NCBI GenBank assembly: GCA_963768185.1
Contig: CAVYGS010000005.1
Location: 372,001-436,000, forward strand
Direction: 5' to 3'
DNA length: 64,000 nucleotides
Source of the DNA: Palsa-461 sp963768185
GTDB lineage: Bacteria > Actinomycetota > Acidimicrobiia > Acidimicrobiales > RAAP-2
The notes beneath the pieces are model-generated. The model saw only the letters and a list, made by a program, of their open reading frames with translations. It did no database searches and had not been told where the DNA came from. Made by a program: the position numbers and the translations under genes. Positions 54,311 through 63,499 of the stretch are shown here, piece after piece. How positions within the stretch are numbered: the stretch's first letter is position 1; the number at the start of each line of letters is the position of its first letter.

Positions 54311-56175
54311 TCCTCCATGCGCAGGGCCGAGATGAAGGCCTCTTGGGGGATCTCGACGCGTCCGATGCTCTTCATGCGCTTCTTCCCCTCCTTCTGGCGC
54401 TCCAGCAGCTTGCGCTTCCGGGTGATGTCTCCGCCGTAACACTTGGCCAAGACGTCCTTCCGTTTCGCCTTCACCGTCTCGCGGGCGATGATCCGGCCCC
54501 CGACGGCCGCCTGGATCGGGACGTCGAAGAGCTGGCGCGGGATCATCTCGCGCAACTTCTCGGTCATCCGCCGTCCATAGGAGTCGGCCTGGGCCCGGTG
54601 CACGATGGTGGAGAAGGCGTCGACCGGGATGTGGTTGATCAGGACCTCGACGCGCACCAGGTTGGCGGTGAGATAGCCGTCCGGCTCGTAGTCCAAGCTG
54701 GCATAGCCTTTGGTGCGGCTCTTCAGCTGGTCGAAGAAGTCGACCACGACCTCGCCGAGCGGGATCTTGTAGACGAGCTCGACGCGCTCGGGCGAGAGGT
54801 ACTCCATCTTCACGAGCTCGCCCCGGCGGATCTGGCAGAGCTCCATGACCGTCCCGGTGTACTCGCTCGGGGTGAGGATCGTGGCCGAGAGCATCGGCTC
54901 GTCGATGTGGTCGAGCCGGGTGGCGTCGGGCAGCTCGGTCGGGTTGTCGATGTCGAGCACCGACCCGTCGGTGAGCGCGGCCCGGTAGGCGACCGACGGC
55001 GCGGTCGCAATGAGCGAAAGATCGAACTCGCGCTCCAGGCGCTCCCGGACGATCTCCATGTGCAAGAGCCCGAGGAAACCGCAGCGGAACCCGAACCCAA
55101 GGGCGTGGGAGGACTCGGGCTCGAAGGTGAAGCTGGCGTCGTTCAGCTTGAGGCGATCGAGCGCGTCGCGCAGGTCGGGGAGCTGGTCCCCGTCGATCGG
55201 GTACAGCCCGCAGAACACCATCGGCTTGGGGTCGCGGTAGCCCGACAGGGGTGCGGCGGCCGGGCGCTCGGTCGAGGTCACCGTCTCGCCGGAGCGGGCT
55301 CCGCCCACGTCCTTGATCCCGGCGATGAGGTAGCCCACCTCACCGGGCCCGAGCTCGTCAACGGGTCGGATGTCGGGGGTCCGGATCCCGATCTCCTCGG
55401 CCTCGTGCACCGCGGCGGCCTGCATGAAGGTGACCCGAGAGCGCGTTCTGATCACGCCGTCGATGACGCGGATCGAGCTGACCACACCGCGGTACTGGTC
55501 ATAGGAGGAGTCGAAGATGAGCGCGCGGGTCGGGGCGTCTCGGTCGCCGGCCGGTGCGGGCACCCGATCCACGACCGCGTCGAGCAGGGCTGCGACCCCC
55601 TCGCCGGTCTTGGCCGAGATGCGCAGGATCTCGGCCGAGGGGATCCCGAGCACCTGCTCAATCTCCTTGGCGCAGCGATCGGGGTCGGCGGCCGGGAGGT
55701 CGATCTTGTTGAGCGCGGCAACGATCTCGAGGTTGTGCTCCATCGCCTGGTAGCAGTTGGCGAGGGTCTGGGCCTGGATGCCCTGGGAGGCATCGACGAG
55801 CAGGACCGCACCCTCGCAGGCGGCGAGCGACCGGCTCACCTCGTAGCCGAAGTCGACGTGTCCGGGCGTGTCGATCAGGTGCAGCACGTGGCCGCGGTAG
55901 TGCACCCGGACGTTCTGGGCCTTGATCGTGATGCCCCGCTCGCGCTCGAGGTCCATCGAGTCGAGGTACTGCTCGCGCATGAATCGGGGGTCGACGGCAC
56001 CGGTCAGCTCGAGGATGCGGTCCGAAAGGGTGGACTTCCCGTGATCGACGTGGCTGATGATCGAGAAGTTGCGGATTCGCTCCGTCGCGACCGGTCCGCT
56101 GGAAGCTGCCTGGGACACGGTTCCGCCATCGTACTGGCCGACCTGGGCGCTCCCGGGCGCCGGCGCCGGTGCCAC
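54307..56175 (-). CDS. lepA: Elongation factor 4 (LepA), ribosomal back-translocation GTPase
   Basis: This 622-residue translational GTPase has G1 in SHVDHGKSTL, G3 DTPGHVDF, G4 NKID, then domains II, III and V and the LepA-specific C-terminal domain (RMKSIGRVEIPQEAF). The first ~20 residues are Pro/Ala-rich and poorly typical; GTG 56118 (VSQAASSGPVATERIRNF) is an alternative start closer to the usual length (~600 aa). Confidence 0.95.
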   Translation of the reverse strand: MAPAPAPGSAQVGQYDGGTVSQAASSGPVATERIRNFSIISHVDHGKSTLSDRILELTGAVDPRFMREQYLDSMDLERERGITIKAQNVRVHYRGHVLHLIDTPGHVDFGYEVSRSLAACEGAVLLVDASQGIQAQTLANCYQAMEHNLEIVAALNKIDLPAADPDRCAKEIEQVLGIPSAEILRISAKTGEGVAALLDAVVDRVPAPAGDRDAPTRALIFDSSYDQYRGVVSSIRVIDGVIRTRSRVTFMQAAAVHEAEEIGIRTPDIRPVDELGPGEVGYLIAGIKDVGGARSGETVTSTERPAAAPLSGYRDPKPMVFCGLYPIDGDQLPDLRDALDRLKLNDASFTFEPESSHALGFGFRCGFLGLLHMEIVRERLEREFDLSLIATAPSVAYRAALTDGSVLDIDNPTELPDATRLDHIDEPMLSATILTPSEYTGTVMELCQIRRGELVKMEYLSPERVELVYKIPLGEVVVDFFDQLKSRTKGYASLDYEPDGYLTANLVRVEVLINHIPVDAFSTIVHRAQADSYGRRMTEKLREMIPRQLFDVPIQAAVGGRIIARETVKAKRKDVLAKCYGGDITRKRKLLERQKEGKKRMKSIGRVEIPQEAFISALRMED

Positions 56176-56249
56176 CGGTCCCGACGCTCTCGAAGGCGGC
56201 GCGCGGTCTCGACTCGGTAACCTCGGCCCGTCCCTTGAAGGAGCGCGCG

Positions 56250-57488
56250 ATGGCGACCGCCGACGACACCGGGTCCGAGGAGATCGCTTCGGAGGTCCGC
56301 TCCTGGCTGGCCGAGCACTGGGACCGGGACCTCCCCGAGCGGGAGTGGCGGGCGCTCGTCGTCGACGCCGGCTGGTCCTATCCCAGCTGGCCGGCCGAGT
56401 GGTATGGCCGCGGCCTCAGCCGGGCGCAGTCGGCCGTGGTGGCCCGGGAGTTCGGAGCGCTCGGCGCGCCGTGGGGCGCGCTCGACGTCGGCGGACACGG
56501 AGCCATCGAGCTCCAGATCGGCGCCAACGTCCTGATCGCGTTCGCCGCCGACGGCCTCAAGGACAAGATGCTCCGGCCGATCCTCATGGGCGAGCAGCGG
56601 GCGTGCCTCCTCTACAGCGAGCCCGGCGCGGGGTCCGATCTGGCGTCGCTGCAGACCAAAGCCGAACGCGACGGCGACGAGTGGGTCTTCAACGGCCAGA
56701 AGGTCTGGACGACGGTCGGGCACCTGGCGGACTTCGGGCTGCTCATCGCGCGCACCGACTGGGACCAGCCCAAGCACCAGGGCATCAGCTACTTCATCCT
56801 CCCCATGCACCAGCCCGGGGTCGAGGTCCGGCCGCTGCGCCAGATGACCGGCGACGCGCAGTTCAACGAGATCTTCCTCACCGACGCCCGGGCACCGCTC
56901 GACCATCTCGTCGGCGAGCTGAACGACGGGTGGCGCGTGCTGCGCACGGCACTCGCCTTCGAGCGCATGGTCATGGGTGCGACCCGAACGCGCAACCGCG
57001 ACGAGCGCCCGCTCCCGGTGGGGGCGACCGTCGACCTCATCGACCTCGCCCGCCGGAGCGGCAAGTCGAAGGACCGGCTCGTCCGCCAGGCGTTGGCCGA
57101 CCTCTACATCCAGCGCACCGTCATCGGCTGGAACGCCCAGCGCGCCGCAGCAGAGTCCGCCAAGAACGGCGCGTCAGCAGCGGCCTCGCTCGGCAAGCTC
57201 GCGATGTCCCGCCTGTTGCACACCTCGGCAAGCGTGGCCGACGCCCTGCTGGGCCCGACCGGCACCCTCTATGGCCCAGAGGTCCCCGACGCGGACGCGG
57301 CCAACGTGAGCCTGATGATGGCGTTCATGAACTCCATCGGCGGCGGTTCGGACCAGATCCAGCGCAACATCATCGGCGAGCGGATCCTCGGGCTCCCCAA
57401 GGACCTGACCACCGACCACGACGTGGCGTTCCGCGACGCGCCCAAGGCGAACCTCCAGATCGGCCGCAGCACCCAACGGGACATCTGA
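56250..57488 (+). CDS. Acyl-CoA dehydrogenase family protein
   Basis: This 412-residue flavoprotein starts at ATG 56250 after a GAAGGAG ribosome site; the frame extends upstream without family similarity. Middle domain LLYSEPGAGSDLASLQT and WVFNGQKVW; C-terminal GGGSDQIQRNIIGERILGLP. It is similar in layout to the enzyme at 44906-46213. It probably oxidises a CoA thioester, passing electrons to ETF. It is adjacent to rpsT but unlikely to be related in function. Confidence 0.9.
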   Translation: MATADDTGSEEIASEVRSWLAEHWDRDLPEREWRALVVDAGWSYPSWPAEWYGRGLSRAQSAVVAREFGALGAPWGALDVGGHGAIELQIGANVLIAFAADGLKDKMLRPILMGEQRACLLYSEPGAGSDLASLQTKAERDGDEWVFNGQKVWTTVGHLADFGLLIARTDWDQPKHQGISYFILPMHQPGVEVRPLRQMTGDAQFNEIFLTDARAPLDHLVGELNDGWRVLRTALAFERMVMGATRTRNRDERPLPVGATVDLIDLARRSGKSKDRLVRQALADLYIQRTVIGWNAQRAAAESAKNGASAAASLGKLAMSRLLHTSASVADALLGPTGTLYGPEVPDADAANVSLMMAFMNSIGGGSDQIQRNIIGERILGLPKDLTTDHDVAFRDAPKANLQIGRSTQRDI

Positions 57489-57594
57489 GGGTCGCCCCAG
57501 CCCGGGCGGACGCCTCGGGATCAGCTGGTACGATCGTCCCTCGCCCGCCGGCGCCATGCCTCGGGCACCCGATATCGATTCCCGGGGTTCTCGC

Positions 57595-57861
57595 GTGGCC
57601 AACATCAAGAGCCAGATCAAGCGCAACCGTCAGAACGAACGGCGCCGCCTGCGCAACAAGTCGGTGCGCTCCGAGGTCCGCACCCGGACCAAGTCGGCGA
57701 TCGAGGCCGTCGGGGCCGAGGACGACGCCGAGGCGCTGCGCCTCGCCGTCAAGCGGATCGACAAGGCGGCCAGCCACGGGGTCATCCATAAGAACCAGGC
57801 CGCCAACCGCAAGTCCCGGCTCATGCGGCGGATCGCCGCTTTGACCGGCAACGCGGACTGA
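57595..57861 (+). CDS. rpsT: 30S ribosomal protein S20
   Basis: This 88-residue basic helical protein starts at GTG 57595 (VANIKSQIKRNRQNERRR), exactly where S20 normally begins. The ATG at 57556 would add 13 atypical residues. The C-terminus HKNQAANRKSRLMRRIAAL is diagnostic. It is convergent with holA with a 16-bp gap. Confidence 0.95.
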   Translation: MANIKSQIKRNRQNERRRLRNKSVRSEVRTRTKSAIEAVGAEDDAEALRLAVKRIDKAASHGVIHKNQAANRKSRLMRRIAALTGNAD

Positions 57862-57877
57862 GCCCGCCCGTTCTTCC

Positions 57878-58885
57878 CTATCGGGCCGACACTGCTCGCG
57901 CCCGGAGCAGCCGGCTGAGCCGGGCGACCAGCACCTCGAGCACGAGATCGGGCGGAAGCCCCGTGCGGCCCTTCACGTCGAGATCGGCATCGGCCAGCAA
58001 GATGACCGCCTGGGCGATGCGTTCGCTCCCGAGGCGGCGTCCCTGCTCGAGGGCCTTCTTGGCCACATAGGGGCTCCGGACGCCGAGGAGCCGCGCCGCC
58101 TCGGTCGTGTCGGACCCCGCCACACCGTCCAGTCGCAGCATGTTGGCGTAGTGGCGATGTAAGACGCCGATGATCTCGGTCGGGTGGCGGCCGCCGGCAT
58201 CGAGCATCCGGCGGAGCGCGCTCAGAGCGGCGGGGATCGATCCCGAGTCGATCGCGTCGGTGAGCTCCCAGGGGGGCACCGACCCGGCGCTGCCGAGGAA
58301 CGGCTCGAGTTCGGACACCGAGATCGACGCGCCCTCGCCGTAGGCGGCCACGAGTGAGTCGACGATCCCGGCGATGCGGCCGAGGTCGTTGCCCAGATGT
58401 TCCTGCAGTCGCGACCGCGCCGCCGCCTCGAACCTGAGGGGGCCGTCCCGGAGCTGCGTGGCGACCCAGCTCGTCCGCTCACGCCCGGTCCCCGGGCTGG
58501 CGTCGATGAGCTCCCCGGCCGCGCCGACCGCCTTGACGAGCGCCTGAGGAACGGTCCCGGCGCCACCGACGAGGACGAGGAACGTCGACTCGAGCGGCTC
58601 GCTCAGCGCGGCGAGCAGACCGGAGGCCTCCGACGCGCCGATGCGGCCGGCGTCTCGCACGACGACGACCCGCCGGTCACCCAGAAACGGTGGCGTGAGA
58701 CAGGCGTCGACCACGGCACGCGTGTCGAGGTCCTCGCCAGCGGAGCCGTGCTCCTCGACGACGAAGCTTGCCTCGCGCTCGCCCACCAGCCGGTCGATCA
58801 GCGCGCGCGTCTCTTGCGCCACCAGCGCGGGATCCTCGCCGCGGACCAAGAAGGCGTGCGGCTCGCCTTGGAGCTTGGCGTTCAT
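57878..58885 (-). CDS. holA: DNA polymerase III delta subunit
   Basis: This clamp-loader subunit opens the beta clamp. 335 aa: an AAA+-like N-terminal domain without functional Walker motifs (as usual for delta), then helical domain III (HYANMLRLDGVAG, LADADLDVKGRTGLPPDLVLEVL). ATG 58885 overlaps the folP stop (ATGA). Confidence 0.9.
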   Translation of the reverse strand: MNAKLQGEPHAFLVRGEDPALVAQETRALIDRLVGEREASFVVEEHGSAGEDLDTRAVVDACLTPPFLGDRRVVVVRDAGRIGASEASGLLAALSEPLESTFLVLVGGAGTVPQALVKAVGAAGELIDASPGTGRERTSWVATQLRDGPLRFEAAARSRLQEHLGNDLGRIAGIVDSLVAAYGEGASISVSELEPFLGSAGSVPPWELTDAIDSGSIPAALSALRRMLDAGGRHPTEIIGVLHRHYANMLRLDGVAGSDTTEAARLLGVRSPYVAKKALEQGRRLGSERIAQAVILLADADLDVKGRTGLPPDLVLEVLVARLSRLLRARAVSAR

Positions 58886-59718
58886 CCGCGCTGGGCCAGG
58901 ATCGCCGCCATCACGTCCCGCACGCGCACGGCGGCCCGGACGTCGTGGACCCGGAGGATCCGGCAGCCTCGTGCGATGCCGATCGCGGCCGCGGCGAGCG
59001 ACGCGTCGCGGCGCTGATCGAGCTCGAGCTCGAGCACCTTGCCGAGGAACGTCTTGTTCGACGCGGAGAGCAGAAGCGGATAGCCGAGGTCGGCCAGGAC
59101 GTCGGAGGCCCGCAGCAGCTCGAGCGACTGCTCGGCCGTCTTGCCGAGATCCAAGCCGGCGTCCACGACGATCCGGGTGGAGTCGATGCCGGCCGCCAGG
59201 GCGCGCTCGGCCCGTTCGGTCAGAAACGACGCCACGTCACCCACCAGATCGTCGTAGACGGGGTCGGGGTCGGCCACCCGCGGGGCGAGCCGGATGTGCG
59301 TCGCGACGACGCTGGCGGCGGCGGCGGCGGCCACCTCGAGGTACTCGGGGTCGCCGAACCCGCTGATGTCGTTCCCGAGGACGGCGCCGGCGGCGTAGGA
59401 CTCCTTGGCCACCGCGGCGCGCCAGGTGTCGACGGAGACCGGGACGTCGAAGCGCTCGACCACGATGGCGATCGCCCCCACCACCCGGTCGAGCTCCTCG
59501 CTCTCGGTCACCTCGGGACCCGGACCCGCCTTGACGCCACCCACGTCCAAGACGTCGGCGCCCTCGTCGACGAGCTGCTCGGCCCGCCAACACAGGTCGT
59601 CGAGCTCGAAGGTGAGGCCCTTGTCGTAGAAGGAGTCGGGCGTCCGGTTGAGGATGCCCATGACGATGGCGCGCTCGCCGAGGTCGTAGGTCCGCTCCCC
59701 GAGCCGGAGCTCGAGCAT
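58882..59718 (-). CDS. Dihydropteroate synthase-like protein, FolP2 type
   Basis: This 278-residue TIM barrel is related to dihydropteroate synthase. The first motif reads MGILNRTPDSFYDKG, where catalytic DHPS has NVTPDSFSDGG. The second reads DVGGVKAGPGPEV, where active enzymes have DIGGESTRPG. These departures match mycobacterial FolP2, which lacks normal DHPS activity, so a folate role should not be assumed. It overlaps cnoX (TGATG) and holA (ATGA). Confidence 0.85.
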   Translation of the reverse strand: MLELRLGERTYDLGERAIVMGILNRTPDSFYDKGLTFELDDLCWRAEQLVDEGADVLDVGGVKAGPGPEVTESEELDRVVGAIAIVVERFDVPVSVDTWRAAVAKESYAAGAVLGNDISGFGDPEYLEVAAAAAASVVATHIRLAPRVADPDPVYDDLVGDVASFLTERAERALAAGIDSTRIVVDAGLDLGKTAEQSLELLRASDVLADLGYPLLLSASNKTFLGKVLELELDQRRDASLAAAAIGIARGCRILRVHDVRAAVRVRDVMAAILAQRG

Positions 59719-60422
59719 CAGAACAGTCGGGCCGACAACGCCTTGCGGTACCGAGAGGTCCTCGGGTCCTCGGGACCCAGGGCCACCAGGAGGTCGAGGT
59801 ACTGCTGTCTGGCGTCGTCGTCCTCACGCACCCGTTCGAGCAGCTGATCGAGAAGGGCCGTGGCGTCGTCGGAGACGTCGATGTCGTGCTCGGCCAGCCG
59901 GGCGTGCGCCGCGATCGCCCTCGTCTCGGCGTTCTCGGGGATGCGAGCCAGCAGCGCGAGCGCCTCCCCGGCATCGCCGCGCTCGGCGAGCAGCCGGGCG
60001 AGCGCCACCACGGCGACGGCGTGCGCCGGCTCCGTCTCGAGGGCCTGGCGCAACGACGCCTCATCCCCCTTCGCCACGAGGAGGTCGGTCTCGCTCGGCG
60101 TCGGGGCGAGACCGGCCACGAACTGGGCGACTTGGGCCTCGGGGAGCGCCCCGACGAAGCCGTCCACCACGTTGGTGTCGCGCAGCGCGTAGACGGCCGG
60201 GATCGACTGCACCTGGAAGCTGGCCGCGACCTGCGGGTTCTCGTCGATGTTGATCTTGACCAGCTCGACGGCGCCCCCCGTCGCCTCGACGACGCGCTCG
60301 AGAATGGGCCCGAGCGTCCGGCACGGCCCGCACCACGGGGCCCACAGGTCGACCACCACGGGGACCGTCTTGGAGCGCTCGATGACGGCCGTTTGGAACG
60401 TGGCGTCGGTCACATCGACCAT
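59718..60422 (-). CDS. Thioredoxin-TPR protein (CnoX/YbbN-like)
   Basis: This 234-residue protein has an N-terminal thioredoxin fold with WCGPC (~30-34) and the cis-Pro segment SIPAVYAL. A C-terminal TPR-like helical region (ALETEPAHAVAVVALARLL) follows. This resembles chaperedoxins that protect clients from oxidation, though the intact CGPC here suggests that it can also act as a redox protein. ATG 60422; an upstream ATG at 60470 is less likely. Confidence 0.88.
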   Translation of the reverse strand: MVDVTDATFQTAVIERSKTVPVVVDLWAPWCGPCRTLGPILERVVEATGGAVELVKINIDENPQVAASFQVQSIPAVYALRDTNVVDGFVGALPEAQVAQFVAGLAPTPSETDLLVAKGDEASLRQALETEPAHAVAVVALARLLAERGDAGEALALLARIPENAETRAIAAHARLAEHDIDVSDDATALLDQLLERVREDDDARQQYLDLLVALGPEDPRTSRYRKALSARLF

Positions 60423-60524
60423 GGCAGGGGACCCTACCTGGTCGGCTGCGGACCTCGGCCGGGCCATCAAGCACGCGGTTTCTTCACCCGAACCTCTCCA
60501 AGGTCACCCACTAACGTTCGGGTC

Positions 60525-61559
60525 GTGGCGCCCCGCGGGATCGACGAGCAGAACGTGTCGAAGTGGTTCCTCGAGCACGTGCCCGACGTCGAGCTGCCCC
60601 TCGACTTCGACCTGATCACCGGCGGACGGTCCAACCTCACCTACAAGGTCCAAGACGCGGCCGGACATCGCTGGGCGCTCCGACGCCCGCCCGTGAGCCA
60701 CGTGCTTCCGACTGCGCACGACATGAGCCGCGAACACCGACTCATCAGCGCGCTCGGACCGGCCGGCATCCCGGTGGCGACGGCCATCGGACTGTGCACC
60801 GACGACTCGGTGAACCAGGCGCCGTTCTACGTGATGGAGTTCGTGGACGGCCACATCCTGCGCAGCGCCGAACAGGTGGTCGCCGCCTACGAAGAGTCGG
60901 CGCGGCCGGCCATCGGGCTCAACCTGGCCGAGACCCTGGCCGCATTGCACGCGATCGACCCCGACGACGTCGGACTCGGCGATCTGGCGCGGCGCGACGG
61001 CTACATCGAGCGCCAGATCAAGCGCTGGAGCGCGCAGTTCCGCGACGGCATCGTGAACGGCGACGACTACGGCGGGCTGGTCGAGCGCGTCGGCGCCGAG
61101 CTCGGCGAGCGGATCCCCGCCCAGGTCGGGCTCGGCATCGTGCATGGCGACTACCGACTCGACAACACGATCTTCGACGATGCCGCCCGGGTCCGGGCCA
61201 TCCTCGACTGGGAGCTGTGCACCCTCGGCGATCCGATGGCGGACCTGGGGTTGCTCAGCGTGTACTGGAACGACCGCAGCGAGGACGAGACGGGCCTCGG
61301 GATCTCGGCGACGACGGCGCCGGGGATGGTCACCCTGAAAGAGGTCTTCGCGCGCTACCAACAGGTGTCGGGTCGCGATCTGTCGGCGCTCCCCTTCTAC
61401 ACGGCGTTCGGGTTCTGGAAGCTGGCCTGCATCATGCAGGGCGTCTACTCCCGGTACCTGGTCGGGGCCGGCGGAGGCGACTCGGGTTCCTTCGACGCCT
61501 ACCCCGAGTCGGTGCGCCGCCTGGCGTCGACCGCCGCCGACACCCTCGCCGCGTGGTGA
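60525..61559 (+). CDS. Aminoglycoside phosphotransferase-fold kinase (ACAD10/11-like)
   Basis: This 344-residue protein kinase-like enzyme has the nucleotide loop (FDLITGGRSNLTYKV), catalytic loop IVHGDYRLDNTIFD and Mg-binding IDWE-type motif ILDWELCTLGDP. Members of this subgroup phosphorylate hydroxyacyl-CoA or related small molecules and often sit near acyl-CoA dehydrogenases. GTG 60525 is chosen because upstream sequence belongs to the divergent cnoX promoter. Confidence 0.85.
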   Translation: MAPRGIDEQNVSKWFLEHVPDVELPLDFDLITGGRSNLTYKVQDAAGHRWALRRPPVSHVLPTAHDMSREHRLISALGPAGIPVATAIGLCTDDSVNQAPFYVMEFVDGHILRSAEQVVAAYEESARPAIGLNLAETLAALHAIDPDDVGLGDLARRDGYIERQIKRWSAQFRDGIVNGDDYGGLVERVGAELGERIPAQVGLGIVHGDYRLDNTIFDDAARVRAILDWELCTLGDPMADLGLLSVYWNDRSEDETGLGISATTAPGMVTLKEVFARYQQVSGRDLSALPFYTAFGFWKLACIMQGVYSRYLVGAGGGDSGSFDAYPESVRRLASTAADTLAAW

Positions 61560-61569
61560 ACCGGGCGCG

Positions 61570-62455
61570 ATGAGCCCGGACGACCGGCCCCTGTACCGGA
61601 TCCTCCAGAACCCCACCCTGCACCGGCCCGTGCTCGTCATCGGGCTCGAGGGCTGGGTCGACGCCGGCCTCGGGGCGGCCACCGCGATCGCGTCGGTGCT
61701 GGCCGCATCGGCGAGCGACCTCGTCGCCACCTTCGACGGCGACCACTTCTTGGACCAGCGAGCCCGCCGGCCGGTCGTCCGCCTGGTGAACGGCGTGAAC
61801 ACCGAGATCACCTGGCCCCAAACCCAGCTGCGGACCGCCCAGGACAACGCGGGCAACGATGTCTTGTACCTCGTCGGCCCGGAGCCCGACTTCCACTGGC
61901 GGGGGTTCGTCGAGGCGATCGTCGAGCTGGCCCAGCGCTTCGGAGTCCGGCTCGTGGTGGCCCTCGGGGCCTTCCCGGCGCCCGCGCCCGCACACGCGTC
62001 CGGTCCGCCTCGTCGCGACCGCGCCGCCGACCTCGGCCGAGCTCATCGACCGGGTCGGCCGGACCCGCGGCGAGCTCGAGGTCCCCGCCGGCGTGGCCTC
62101 GGCTCTCGAGATCGGCTTCGGCGAGGCCGGCCTCGACATGGTGACGCTGTGGGCGCGGGTCCCCCACTACGTCGCCGCAATGACCTTCCCGGAGGCCAGT
62201 GCCGCGTTGGTCGAGGGCCTGGCGTCGATCGCCGGGCTCTCCTTCGACTCCTCGGACCTGCGCCGGGCGGCCGACGCGTCGCGTCGTCAGGTCGACGAGG
62301 TCATTGCCTCGAACCGCGAACATCTCGACATGGTCCGCAAGCTGGAGGAGGCCATCGACAGCTCCGAGGGCAACCCGCTCGGGGTCGAGACCCTGCCCTC
62401 GGGCGACGAGCTCGCCGCCGAGCTGGAGAAGTTCCTGCGCGGCGAGGACCATTGA
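61570..62455 (+). CDS. PAC2-family protein, apparent frameshift
   Basis: PAC2 proteins resemble proteasome-assembly chaperones and occur in proteasome-bearing actinobacteria, usually with unknown role. Start ATG 61570 (LYRILQNPTLHRPVLVIGLE), GWVDAGLGAATA, then LVVALGAFPAPAP. An extra C in a CCC run at ~61987-61989 shifts the frame. The rest (HTRPVRLVATAP ... RVPHYVAAMTFPEA ... LRRAADASRRQVDEVI) continues to 62455. About 294 aa repaired. Confidence 0.87.
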
Positions 62456-62484
62456 GCCGATCGAGCACCCAGCAGGAGGGGCCA

Positions 62485-63492
62485 ATGAAGGTTGACGGTG
62501 CCATCGGGTTCAACAGGGAGGGCGTCGGCCAGGCCGCCGCGGCGGTCGAGGCGCTCGGCTACGACGGCGCCTGGTCGGCCGAGACCAGCCACGACCCGTT
62601 CCTCCCTCTCGCCATCGCGGCGCAGACGACCGAGCACCTCGAGCTCGGCACGGCGATCGCGGTCGCCTTCGCGCGCAATCCCATGACGCTGGCCATGCTG
62701 GCCAACGACCTCCAGGAGCTCTCGAAGGGCCGGTTCATCCTCGGACTCGGCTCGCAGATCAAGCCGCACATCACCAAGCGGTTCTCGATGGAGTGGTCGC
62801 ACCCGGCGGCGCGCATGCGCGAGATGCTCTTCGCCATCCGGGCCATCTGGGATTGCTGGGCCAACGGCACCAAGCTGGAGTTCCGCGGCGACTTCTACAC
62901 CCACACCCTGATGACGCCGTTCTTCAACCCGGGCCCCAACCCCTTCGGGACCCCGAGGATCATCCTGGCGGCGGTCGGCGAGCTCATGACCGAGGTGGCC
63001 GGCGAGGCGGGCGACGGGATGATCGTCCACCCATTGACCACCGATCGCTACCTGCGCGAGGTGACCATTCCCGCCCTCGAACGCGGCGCCGCCAAGGCGG
63101 GCAAGACCCGCCAGGACCTGACCGTCGCCTACCCCGGGTTCGTGGTCACGGGCGAGGGCGACCAGTTCGAGGCGGCAAAGACCGCCACGAAGCGCCAGAT
63201 CGCCTTCTACGGCTCGACCCCGGCCTACCGGCCCGTCCTCGAGCTCCACGGATGGGGCGAGATCGGCGACGAGCTGAACACCATGTCCAAGCGGGGCGAG
63301 TGGGAGGCCATGGGCGAGCGGATCAACGACGAGATGCTCGACGCGTTCGCGATTCAGGCCCCGATCGACGAGGTCCCGGCGAGGATCGGCGAGCGCTTTG
63401 GCGACCTGGTCGACCGGTTCAGCTTCTACACCCCGTACCGCATGGAAGAGGACAAGCTCTCCGACGTCCTGGCGAAGTTCAAGGAGATCTAG
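62485..63492 (+). CDS. F420-dependent LLM-class oxidoreductase (TIGR03617-like)
   Basis: This 335-residue luciferase-like monooxygenase-fold enzyme probably uses coenzyme F420. Its features are GYDGAWSAETSHDPF, LELGTAIAVAFARNPM, GRFILGLGSQIKPHI and the C-terminal FGDLVDRFSFYTPY. ATG 62485 follows an AGGAGG ribosome site. Such enzymes are abundant in F420-using actinobacteria. Substrate unknown. Confidence 0.9.
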   Translation: MKVDGAIGFNREGVGQAAAAVEALGYDGAWSAETSHDPFLPLAIAAQTTEHLELGTAIAVAFARNPMTLAMLANDLQELSKGRFILGLGSQIKPHITKRFSMEWSHPAARMREMLFAIRAIWDCWANGTKLEFRGDFYTHTLMTPFFNPGPNPFGTPRIILAAVGELMTEVAGEAGDGMIVHPLTTDRYLREVTIPALERGAAKAGKTRQDLTVAYPGFVVTGEGDQFEAAKTATKRQIAFYGSTPAYRPVLELHGWGEIGDELNTMSKRGEWEAMGERINDEMLDAFAIQAPIDEVPARIGERFGDLVDRFSFYTPYRMEEDKLSDVLAKFKEI

Positions 63493-63499
63493 CCGGACC

